A stretch of 5,713 nucleotides of DNA from an uncultured Ruminococcus sp. (GTDB taxonomy: Bacteria > Bacillota > Clostridia > Oscillospirales > Ruminococcaceae): contig CACZQG010000413.1 of the NCBI GenBank assembly GCA_902783235.1, positions 1 through 5,713 of the forward strand, in the 5' to 3' direction. The notes beneath the pieces were generated by a model. The model was given only the letters and a program-made list of their open reading frames with translations, had not been told where the DNA came from and did not search any database. This document shows, in pieces, positions 1 through 5,712 of this stretch. Made by a program: the position numbers and the translations under genes. The first letter of the stretch is position 1. Every line of letters starts with the position of its first letter.

Positions 1-68
1 ATCCTTCCAAAATCGGCTCGTTCTTTCATGCTCCATGTACAAATTATGCGTCTTGATTCCGGCAAGGT
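1..68. other. Left edge, unassigned
   Basis: No gene can be named here. The plus strand is open from base 1 to a TAA at 70-72 (ending RLDSGKV), and the minus strand is also open to the edge in a frame different from the XRE fragment (reading NLAGIKTHNLYMEHE). Either could be the end of a neighbouring gene joined to the XRE remnant, or chance. The sequence beyond the edge is needed to decide. Confidence 0.3.
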
Positions 69-200
69 TTAATTGGGGGAACAATAACTAAGATAAGAAT
101 CACTTATGTTGCATCTTTCCGCAAGTGACATCTGTGGAATCTTCCTCGCTGTACGCACTTCTTTTATTCTCTTTCCGATAAGTTTCGCATTTATAATCAT
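69..200 (-). pseudogene. Truncated XRE-family HTH regulator (N-terminal fragment)
   Basis: The reverse strand starts with ATG at 200, preceded by an AGGAGG at 216-211, and reads 43 codons to a TAA at 71-69. The product begins MIINAKLIGKRIKEVR and continues through LAERCNISDSYLS, which is the first three helices of a lambda-repressor-like HTH (HTH_3/XRE) domain. It aligns without gaps to the complete XRE protein at 350-709: both read IG-RIK--R, then Q--LAE, then IS--YLS. In the family YLS is normally followed by xIExG and two more helices; here it runs into YCSPN and stops. I therefore call it the remnant of a full regulator broken by deletion, frameshift or insertion near base 80. It keeps a strong promoter and ribosome binding site, so it may still be expressed as a short peptide. 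A genuine tiny regulator is possible but less likely, because the recognition domain is incomplete. Confidence 0.7.
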
Positions 201-245
201 TAATCGCAGCCTCCTGAATGCGATTTTTGCAAAATGTCCGTACAT

Positions 246-275
246 ATTATAAACTATCGTTTAAAACTTAGTCAA
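246..275 (-). promoter_or_regulatory. Minus-strand sigma-A-type promoter for the truncated XRE gene
   Basis: On the reverse strand a TTGACT -35 element (275-270) is separated by 18 bases from a perfect TATAAT -10 element (251-246). This places the transcription start near 239, about 40 bases before the ATG at 200. It is the best promoter match in the window. The -35 box and spacer lie inside the first GTTTA-type repeat (259-282), so a protein bound there would be expected to block RNA polymerase. Confidence 0.7.
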
Positions 276-282
276 TCGTTTA
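259..282 (+). repeat. Operator-like direct repeat, copy 1
   Basis: This 24-bp unit begins GTTTAA and ends TCAATCGTTTA. It matches the unit at 313-336 at 20 of 24 positions. Each unit carries two GTTTA half-sites 19 bp apart. Copy 1 also abuts an inverted half-site, giving TAAAC-TATC-GTTTA at 250-263, a short interrupted palindrome of the kind dimeric XRE repressors bind. It overlaps the minus-strand promoter. The binding role is inferred from position and pattern. Confidence 0.6.
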
Positions 283-305
283 TTCCATTTCAAGCAAAAA
301 ATTTA

Positions 306-311
306 TATAAT
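306..311 (+). promoter_or_regulatory. Probable -10 element for the plus-strand XRE gene
   Basis: A perfect TATAAT lies 38 bases before the GTG start at 350. The matching -35 position (about 282-288, reading TTCCAT) is a poor match, so the promoter is either weak or activator-dependent. The second GTTTA repeat begins at 313, immediately downstream of this -10 element and covering the likely start site. That arrangement fits negative autoregulation. Confidence 0.5.
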
Positions 312-312
312 A

Positions 313-336
313 GTTTAAGAAATAATCAATCGTTTA
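313..336 (+). repeat. Operator-like direct repeat, copy 2
   Basis: This is the second copy of the 24-bp unit, in the same orientation, 54 bp from the first. The right-hand 11 bases (TCAATCGTTTA) are identical in both copies. It lies between the TATAAT at 306-311 and the ribosome binding site of the XRE gene at 350, so it probably overlaps the transcription start. The likely ligand is the XRE protein encoded just downstream, but this is inference. Confidence 0.6.
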
Positions 337-349
337 AGGAGAGGCCACT

Positions 350-709
350 GTGAGTGATATAAAAGAGAGACTCGCACCTATAGGCGAGCGTATAAAACAA
401 GCTCGTAAGGAACTTAATCTGAGTCAGACGGAGCTTGCTGAAAAAGCAGACATATCTGTTCCTTATCTAAGCAATATTGAAATGGGAAAAACCGACTTTA
501 GTATCAGTATACTTATACGCATATCCGAGGCTTTACAAATATCCACTGACAAGCTGCTGCGACCTAATGTACCCGAAATGGCCATAAACGCTTCGGATGA
601 GCTAGCAAAAGTATTTGAAGGCTGCACTTCCTCAGAAATATCTTTGATATTAGATACCGCCAAAAATTTGCAGAAAGCATTTATCGAGTCAAAAACAGGT
701 AAAAATTAA
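350..709 (+). CDS. XRE-family HTH transcriptional regulator
   Basis: This is a complete 119-residue protein with a GTG start, chosen because AAGGAGAGG (336-344) sits at the right distance upstream. Residues 12-66 form a five-helix HTH_3 (lambda/434 Cro-CI type) domain: IGERIKQAR, then LSQTELAEKA, then the recognition segment ISVPYLSNIEMG, then SISILIRISEALQIS. Residues 71-119 form a short helical, lysine-rich tail that probably supports dimerisation; there is no peptidase or ligand domain. It is a cytoplasmic DNA-binding protein. It faces away from a broken relative at 69-200, and the shared intergenic region carries repeated GTTTA sites, so it most likely represses itself and the divergent promoter. 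A terminator right after the gene separates it from the recombinase operon. Any control it has over that operon would need sites not visible there. Family assignment is firm; target assignment is inference. Confidence 0.92.
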   Translation: MSDIKERLAPIGERIKQARKELNLSQTELAEKADISVPYLSNIEMGKTDFSISILIRISEALQISTDKLLRPNVPEMAINASDELAKVFEGCTSSEISLILDTAKNLQKAFIESKTGKN

Positions 710-727
710 AATAAATATGTAAATCTT

Positions 728-767
728 AAACCGGAAGTCAAGTCTTGACCTCCGGTTTATTCTTTTT
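728..767 (+). terminator. Intrinsic terminator after the XRE gene
   Basis: The arms 728-741 and 745-758 pair over 14 positions with one mismatch (an A opposite a C) around a 3-base loop. The stem contains CCGG/CCGG and a GTCAA/TTGAC top, and is followed by the T-rich run TTCTTTTT (760-767). It ends the XRE transcript 19 bases after its stop codon. The T tract occupies the -35 position of the promoter for the next operon. Confidence 0.88.
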
Positions 768-779
768 ATGTTATATTTA

Positions 780-788
780 TGCTATGAT
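780..788 (+). promoter_or_regulatory. Extended -10 promoter for the recombinase operon
   Basis: TGC followed by TATGAT (783-788) is an extended -10 element (TGn plus a five-of-six match to TATAAT). The -35 position near 760-765 is weak (TTCTTT), as is common with extended -10 promoters. The start site would fall near 795, ahead of the ribosome binding site at 810-816. This supports 822, and not the upstream in-frame ATG at 768, as the recombinase start. Confidence 0.5.
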
Positions 789-800
789 ATATATATCATA
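783..800 (+). repeat. 18-bp perfect palindrome over the recombinase promoter
   Basis: TATGATATATATATCATA is its own reverse complement. It begins with the -10 hexamer and runs to the likely transcription start, so a dimeric protein bound here would control the whole operon. It does not contain the GTTTA half-site of the XRE control region. Its AT-only core makes chance occurrence in AT-rich DNA a real alternative. Confidence 0.5.
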
Positions 801-821
801 AAACATCAAAGAGGTGTAGAC

Positions 822-2672
822 ATGACCGGCAGCGAAGAAAGAAATACAACACAAGCGGAACAAAAAGCTAAAATAAGGGAACGTTACAAAGGTATTGATC
901 CAAATGAACTTGATGTTATCCCTGCTATACAGCCTGCGGATTTTTACAATGATAAAAGCAATAAACGTGTTGCCGTATATGCAAGAGTATCTACCGATGA
1001 TCCCACCCAGACATCTTCATATGAACTTCAGAAAAACCATTATACTGATGTTGTTTCACGACATGAAGGCTGGGAACTCAGTCAGATATACGCTGACGAG
1101 GGCATAAGCGGTACATCCCTGCAGCATAGGGATTCGTTTAAAAAGATGATACAGGACTGTAAGACCGGAAAAATCGACATGATAATAACAAAAAGCGTTT
1201 CCCGTTTTGCAAGAAATGTAGTAGACTGTATCAAACTTGTCAGAGAGCTTGCAAAAATGCAGCCACCTATTGGTGTTTTCTTCGAGACAGAGAACATTTA
1301 CACGCTTAACCCTAACAGCGAAATGAGTCTTTCTTTTATCTCTACTCTTGCTCAGGAAGAAAGTCATAACAAAAGTGAGATTATGAATGCCTCTATAGAG
1401 ATGCGTTTTCGCCGAGGAATATTCCTGACGCCTCCTCTACTTGGTTATGATCAAGATGAAAACGGTGATCTCATCATCAATCAGGATGAAGCCAAAACCG
1501 TCAGACTGATCTTCTTCATGTATTTATATGGATATACTTGCGTTCAAATAGCTGAAACACTGACACGGCTTGGTCGAAAAACGAAAAAAGGGAATGTAAC
1601 GTGGTCTCCGAGTGCCATACTGCAACAGCTTGAGAACGAACGGCATTGCGGAGACGTTCTTGCAAGGAAAACTTGGACGCCTGATTATCTTGATCATAAA
1701 TCAAAGAAAAACAAACATGATCGTAATCAATACCAAATAAGAAATCACCATGAAGCAATAGTATCAAGAGATGACTTTATTGCCGTTCAGCGTTTGATAA
1801 GCAATGCTAAATATGGCTGCAGCAAGATTCTTCCACAGCTCAAGGTAATTAACGAAGGAGTACTGAAAGGCTTTGTAATAATCAATCAAAAATGGGCAGC
1901 ATTTACAGCAGATGATTATATAAATGCCAGTTCAAGCGTCTATGAAAAAGACCATAGGTTATCAGACAGCTATCAAATTGACGTAAATGCAGGTGATTTT
2001 GATTTCAGAGGCTTTCAAATTGCACGAGCTGAATTATTTAACATACGAGAAAAAACAGCAATATCGTTCACAATCTCCACCTTCAAATTTTCTGCCGGTT
2101 GCTTAAAAAAGCTTCCGAATGTATTATATATTGAAATGCTGATACACCCTAAGCTGAAACTTCTCGTTATACGTCCTTCAACCAAGAATAGTAAAAATGC
2201 AATAAATTGGTGTGTACTGAAAGAAACAGAACATCAACCCAAAAGCATAGGTGGGAAGGCGTTTTTGTCAAGAATATTTGAGTTGTTTGATTGGGATGCG
2301 ACTTGTAAATATTCTATCAGAGGTGAGCGCATAGCTAATGAAACAGAAGCTTTTTTGTTTTTCAAAATGACTGATACAGAGGTGATATATCGTGAAAAAG
2401 CACCCAACAGCGATGAAACTACTTCCCTTCTAAAGTCAAATTCTATCCATGCGTTTCCAATACATTGGACAGGATGTTTCGGTGAGGAATATTATCGCAA
2501 TGCACAGATAAAGGAATTACTTGACTTTAAAAACAATAAGGCATGGAATACAGCATCTGAGGGTATAACGTATGTGACCGAGGAACTTGAAGTAACAAAG
2601 CCGGATATCCTTAAATCGGAAATCGGCAGTATAATCGATAATATAAAGAAAGCAGATGATATGCATGAATGA
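822..2672 (+). CDS. Large serine recombinase with atypical C-terminal domain
   Basis: This 616-residue enzyme cuts and rejoins DNA at attachment sites through a phosphoserine intermediate. The start is at 822, behind AGAGGTG; an in-frame ATG at 768 lies upstream of the likely promoter. The resolvase catalytic domain spans about residues 48-200. Nucleophile Ser57 lies in VYARVSTDD, and the arginines of the family active site are visible as Arg103 in HRDSF and Arg128/Arg131 in SVSRFARN. Residues 203-325 are the 'Recombinase' DNA-binding domain (GYD-DENG, then WSP-AI, then NERHCGD). The usual zinc ribbon with paired CxxC is absent. Instead residues 334-370 (LPQLKVINEGVLKGF) lead into a domain at about 414-582 that recurs in the next gene. 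The gene overlaps that next gene by a few codons, so the two are probably made together. It is the likely integrase of a mobile element; resolution or inversion activity cannot be excluded. Confidence 0.93.
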   Translation: MTGSEERNTTQAEQKAKIRERYKGIDPNELDVIPAIQPADFYNDKSNKRVAVYARVSTDDPTQTSSYELQKNHYTDVVSRHEGWELSQIYADEGISGTSLQHRDSFKKMIQDCKTGKIDMIITKSVSRFARNVVDCIKLVRELAKMQPPIGVFFETENIYTLNPNSEMSLSFISTLAQEESHNKSEIMNASIEMRFRRGIFLTPPLLGYDQDENGDLIINQDEAKTVRLIFFMYLYGYTCVQIAETLTRLGRKTKKGNVTWSPSAILQQLENERHCGDVLARKTWTPDYLDHKSKKNKHDRNQYQIRNHHEAIVSRDDFIAVQRLISNAKYGCSKILPQLKVINEGVLKGFVIINQKWAAFTADDYINASSSVYEKDHRLSDSYQIDVNAGDFDFRGFQIARAELFNIREKTAISFTISTFKFSAGCLKKLPNVLYIEMLIHPKLKLLVIRPSTKNSKNAINWCVLKETEHQPKSIGGKAFLSRIFELFDWDATCKYSIRGERIANETEAFLFFKMTDTEVIYREKAPNSDETTSLLKSNSIHAFPIHWTGCFGEEYYRNAQIKELLDFKNNKAWNTASEGITYVTEELEVTKPDILKSEIGSIIDNIKKADDMHE

Positions 2673-3384
2673 AACTGAATACGAAAGTGTTGTACAGCCT
2701 TCTATATTTTCCGTTGGATCCCAAATACAGTGCGATGAAGATATAGAAGTTGATGACAGTTTTTTTGATGATGAAATAGACGTGGTGAGAGCTGAATATG
2801 CTACTGATGTTAATGAACCCACTATATCATTCAACAACTGTCAATTACACGTCAATATGGCGTGTATAAAGAAGCTTCCGGAAACCGACTATGTCCAATT
2901 CCTGATCAACAAAACAAAGAAACAGTTTGCATTGCTCCCATGTCGGGAAGATGAAAGGGATGCGTTCTTATGGCGTACCATAAACAGTAAAAGCGGCAAG
3001 CGACAACCAAGACATATAACCGCACATATATTTAGTGCTATGCTCTTTGAATACATGGAGTGGGATATAAACTGGAGATATAAACTAATAGGTAAAATCA
3101 AGCTCTCCAGAGGAATCAAGCTACTGGTATTTGATTTGAACTCATATAAAGCCTATCCCAAAGCAGTATCGGGTAAAGATGAGGCAAATCATTCACAAAG
3201 CTATCTTCCAAGTGATTGGAAGGGTCAGTTTGGTCTGCCCCTTAATGAACATAAGCGTATAATGGAAGTTGCAACTTTCAAAAACTATGCTACCATAAGT
3301 ATATCTGATAATAATAATGTACCGCCTGAAGAAATAACCGGAGAAAAGGTAAATGATCATGAAGACGAAATTACCACTTCTTAA
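2656..3384 (+). CDS. Recombinase-associated protein sharing the recombinase C-terminal domain
   Basis: This 242-residue protein (239 if ATG 2665 is used) has no catalytic serine recombinase domain. Residues 25-55 are strongly acidic. Residues 57-216 resemble the C-terminal part (about 414-582) of the recombinase encoded just upstream, in the same order: ISF at the start, C-KKLP, a Y--FLI / Y-EMLI strand, W at a matching site, F--ME-WD--WRYK-IGK against F-LFDWDATCKYSIRGE, then P-DW-GQFG against PIHWTGCFG, and finally a TFKNYATIS-like end. It overlaps the recombinase stop codon and has only a weak ribosome binding site, so it is probably translated by coupling. I infer a partner or regulator of the recombinase, perhaps through mixed oligomers or competition for DNA; similar proteins are sometimes labelled 'integrase' in annotations. 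No enzymatic motif is visible. The start is uncertain between 2656 and 2665. Confidence 0.8.
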   Translation: MICMNETEYESVVQPSIFSVGSQIQCDEDIEVDDSFFDDEIDVVRAEYATDVNEPTISFNNCQLHVNMACIKKLPETDYVQFLINKTKKQFALLPCREDERDAFLWRTINSKSGKRQPRHITAHIFSAMLFEYMEWDINWRYKLIGKIKLSRGIKLLVFDLNSYKAYPKAVSGKDEANHSQSYLPSDWKGQFGLPLNEHKRIMEVATFKNYATISISDNNNVPPEEITGEKVNDHEDEITTS

Positions 3385-4276
3385 AATCGATCCTGATTTT
3401 CAGAGTCTTGCACCGCCATTAAATGCCACGGCTTATGAAGACCTTGAATTAGATATTGTTTGCAATGGCTGCCAAGAACCAATAAAAGTATGGAGAGAGT
3501 TCATAATAGATGGTCACAACCGTTATAAGATATGTCATGAATATGATATTGATTTCAGAGTGGAAGAAATCGAGCTTAAATCCAAAGATGATGCTATATC
3601 GTGGATATGCGCAAATCTCCTTGATAATAGGGATGTGACCGAAAACTATCGGCGATATTTGATTGGAAGATTATACTATGCTGTAAGAACTGTAGGAATA
3701 ATGAATATTACAGGAACAAACCAGTATACTATCGAGCCTATGGAACGAAAACCGCATTATGGAAAGTCAGCAGCAAAAGTCGGCATGGATTACCATATCT
3801 CTCATTCTACTGTAAGCAAATATCTGCAATATTCTAAAGCCATAGATAGATTCAAAGTTGAATTTCCAAATTTAGCAAATGGAATTCTCTATGAAACAAT
3901 CAAAGTATCGCAGGACAGTATCATTTTACTTGCCAAAATGGATAGAGAAGATATAGCACAAATACTTGCCAACACAGCCGACAAAGGCAGAATTCTGTTA
4001 CAAGATATTGAAGGCGAATCATATCCTATCGAGGACAAATCGAATTCGTTAGGTATAAAGGGAACAGTAAAAGAAATGCCAGCATTTGACCCTGACGGAT
4101 ATGTTTCAAGTCTTGCATTAACGATACCTTCATGGATAAGCAATATGGAAAGAGCCGAAAAGAATTCAGAAGTCAAAATGCTCTCATTAAAAGCACGTTA
4201 TGATCTTATAAATGCTCTGGAAAATCTAATATCGACATCAACGGCAATAAAAAGAATAATGGAGGAGAAAGATTAA
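3353..4276 (+). CDS. ParB-like N-terminal domain protein with HTH
   Basis: This 307-residue protein has an N-terminal ParB/sulfiredoxin-fold domain (about residues 8-75): DPDFQSLAPPL, then LE-DIV-NGCQEPIKVW, then the signature IIDGHNRY at 51-58, which takes the place of the GERR loop of chromosomal ParB. Residues 80-115 (WICANLLDNRDVTENYRRYLIGRLY) match the helical segment that follows this fold in plasmid and phage ParB-like proteins. Residues 138-166 (KSAAKVGMDYHISHSTVSKY) form a helix-turn-helix. The C-terminal third is helical and unassigned. It overlaps the preceding gene by about 30 bases, with GGAG at 3340-3343; ATG 3359 is an alternative start. No ParA ATPase lies in the window, so this is an orphan ParB-like protein, plausibly a DNA-site binder working with the recombinase. 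Nuclease or CTP-binding activity cannot be judged. Confidence 0.85.
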   Translation: MIMKTKLPLLKIDPDFQSLAPPLNATAYEDLELDIVCNGCQEPIKVWREFIIDGHNRYKICHEYDIDFRVEEIELKSKDDAISWICANLLDNRDVTENYRRYLIGRLYYAVRTVGIMNITGTNQYTIEPMERKPHYGKSAAKVGMDYHISHSTVSKYLQYSKAIDRFKVEFPNLANGILYETIKVSQDSIILLAKMDREDIAQILANTADKGRILLQDIEGESYPIEDKSNSLGIKGTVKEMPAFDPDGYVSSLALTIPSWISNMERAEKNSEVKMLSLKARYDLINALENLISTSTAIKRIMEEKD

Positions 4277-4277
4277 G

Positions 4278-5225
4278 ATGGAAGACTATTCAAAATATGT
4301 TCCGAATGTAATTTTTGAGCAGATACCGATCAAAAACCTTGTTTCCAGTCAGGATTATCAGCGAAATCTATCCATGAAACACGTTAGAAAAGCAGTTGAG
4401 AATTTTGACCTTTATCAGATAAATCCTGTAAAAGTCAGCCGTCGAGACGGTATTAATTATGTATTCAACGGACAGCATACGATTGAAATTGTAGCAAGAG
4501 TATCCGGTTCGCGAGACACACCTGTCTGGTGTATGGTTTACAACGATCTGTATTATGAGCATGAAGCTGATATTTTTGCAAATCAAATGAAATATACGAA
4601 GGCACTTAGTCCATATGAAATATTTGTTGCTAATATTGAAGCCGGTAACGATAAGCAGCTTTTAATAAAAGAACTCGTTGAATCATTTGGGCTTCAAATA
4701 TCATCAAAAAAGCAGATCGGTACTATCTGCGCAGTTTCAACTATAGAGAATATCTATGACAAATATGGCTTGCAAAACCTTACAAGAGTGCTAAGCCTTA
4801 CAATAGGCACTTGGGAAGGTGATGTCAATTCCTTTTCAGCAAATATGCTAAGTGCTATGGCAAGGCTTATATTCACATATGATACAGAAATTATTGATGA
4901 AGTATTTAAGGAAAAGCTTGGAGAACGTTCTATTAAAGAGATCACCCGAAGTGCTCACGAACGGAGCAATGGTTCTTTAGGGTTTGCAGAATCAATACTA
5001 TGCTTCTATAATAAGAAAATGAAGAATCCGCTAAATATCTTAAAACTACATAATACAAGGGGACGGATCGAACCTTCTTCTATAGATCCTAATGAAGAAG
5101 CTGCCGAAAGCATCACCGATTATATGTATGGAAAGGATAATCCGCCTGAAAACGATAAATCCGAGGAGCAGCAAAGTGCCTCTACTACCTCGATACCACA
5201 AGAAAGTACCACTCATTCTACATGA
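4278..5225 (+). CDS. Second ParB-fold protein, DUF6551-like
   Basis: This 315-residue protein starts one base after the preceding stop codon, with GGAGGAG at 4261-4267, so the two are surely co-translated. Residues 12-105 show a ParB-like layout: IPIKNLVSSQDYQRNLS, then AVENFDLYQINPVKVSRRDG, then NGQHTIE (64-70) in the place of the ParB DGxHR loop, then PVWCMVYNDL and an EAD-FANQ helix. This pattern matches the phage- and element-borne DUF6551 group as I remember it. Residues 110-250 are predicted helical, and the last 30 residues (PPENDKSEEQQ, rich in Ser and Thr) look disordered. The Arg usual after GxH is replaced by Thr. Its role is unknown. Its pairing with another ParB-fold gene suggests a hetero-complex acting at element DNA, which is inference. 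Confidence 0.8.
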   Translation: MEDYSKYVPNVIFEQIPIKNLVSSQDYQRNLSMKHVRKAVENFDLYQINPVKVSRRDGINYVFNGQHTIEIVARVSGSRDTPVWCMVYNDLYYEHEADIFANQMKYTKALSPYEIFVANIEAGNDKQLLIKELVESFGLQISSKKQIGTICAVSTIENIYDKYGLQNLTRVLSLTIGTWEGDVNSFSANMLSAMARLIFTYDTEIIDEVFKEKLGERSIKEITRSAHERSNGSLGFAESILCFYNKKMKNPLNILKLHNTRGRIEPSSIDPNEEAAESITDYMYGKDNPPENDKSEEQQSASTTSIPQESTTHST

Positions 5226-5259
5226 GGATCGGGATTATTCCGTAAAGGAGGATTTTTAT

Positions 5260-5712
5260 ATGTGTGAAGGTGTACTTGGAACACGCATCGATAGTTTTGT
5301 AGAAGGTTTTCGTGAAGGATATATGGAAAAAACGGGTAAGGAGTGTGGGTATAGTTATGATAGAATAAAGCTAATCGCATTAATGTCAATTTTTAAACGT
5401 GATATGATAGACATTTTTCAAGCAGCAGAACAAGCAGATATTACCGTTCAAGAATTTGAACAGCGTTTGAAAAGCAATATATATGATGAAATTCCTCCAA
5501 AAGTAATAGTATTGGGGCTTACCGAGTTTGATGATACCGTATTTACCGATAAAATTGAAAATATTCTCGTAACAAAGCCGAATGAGCTGTTATTTAAGTT
5601 CCGTGACGGTCATGAGCAGTTAGCTCGCTGGAAAGACCATTCACGAGCAGACAGCTGGACACCCGAAAAAAGACTTGAAGCATCAAGGAGGGCAAAATGG
5701 AAAAACAAGTAA
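5260..5712 (+). CDS. Small protein with a serine-recombinase C-terminal tail
   Basis: This 150-residue protein starts at the ATG behind a strong AAAGGAGG (5244-5251). The frame is open further upstream, but that part overlaps the preceding gene and has no ribosome binding site. Residues 1-75 are mainly helical and unrecognised; DIFQAAEQADITVQEFEQRL (51-70) could be a small helix-turn-helix. Residues 90-150 follow the pattern that ends many Gram-positive serine recombinases: FDDTVFTDKIENILV, then NELLFKFRDGHE, then WKDHSRADSWTPEKR and a basic tail. Those sequences normally follow the zinc ribbon and coiled coil of a 500-residue enzyme; here they stand alone. The gene lies 34 bases after its upstream neighbour and overlaps the next start by 16 bases, so it belongs to the same operon. 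I infer a recombinase accessory protein, or a piece detached from a recombinase. The family match is by pattern memory only. Confidence 0.75.
   Translation: MCEGVLGTRIDSFVEGFREGYMEKTGKECGYSYDRIKLIALMSIFKRDMIDIFQAAEQADITVQEFEQRLKSNIYDEIPPKVIVLGLTEFDDTVFTDKIENILVTKPNELLFKFRDGHEQLARWKDHSRADSWTPEKRLEASRRAKWKNK

Noticed and set aside
1..72. Plus-strand frame ending RLDSGKV as the C-terminus of a neighbouring gene
   Set aside because: Only 23 codons are visible, no family is recognisable and no terminator follows, so I kept it only as an unassigned edge.
768..821. Upstream in-frame ATG extending the recombinase by 18 residues
   Set aside because: The extension lies across the likely -10 element and palindrome and has no ribosome binding site, whereas ATG 822 has AGAGGTG at proper distance.
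1056..1767. Minus-strand open frames opposite the recombinase
   Set aside because: They mirror the coding frame, lack ribosome binding sites and family motifs, and oppose a well-supported enzyme gene.
2105..2111. A AAA AAG heptamer in register for -1 frameshifting in the recombinase
   Set aside because: A -1 shift would reach a stop within about eight codons and remove the C-terminal domain. No stimulatory hairpin or upstream ribosome-binding-like signal was seen. In AT-rich coding DNA the heptamer is easily a chance event.
3889..4176. Minus-strand open frame opposite the first ParB-like gene
   Set aside because: Composition is that of an antisense shadow, with no recognisable domain or start signal.
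5092..5259. N-terminal extension of the 150-aa protein into the preceding gene
   Set aside because: It overlaps the preceding gene's coding region, has no ribosome binding site, and encodes a basic, non-domain-like stretch; ATG 5260 has a strong AAAGGAGG.
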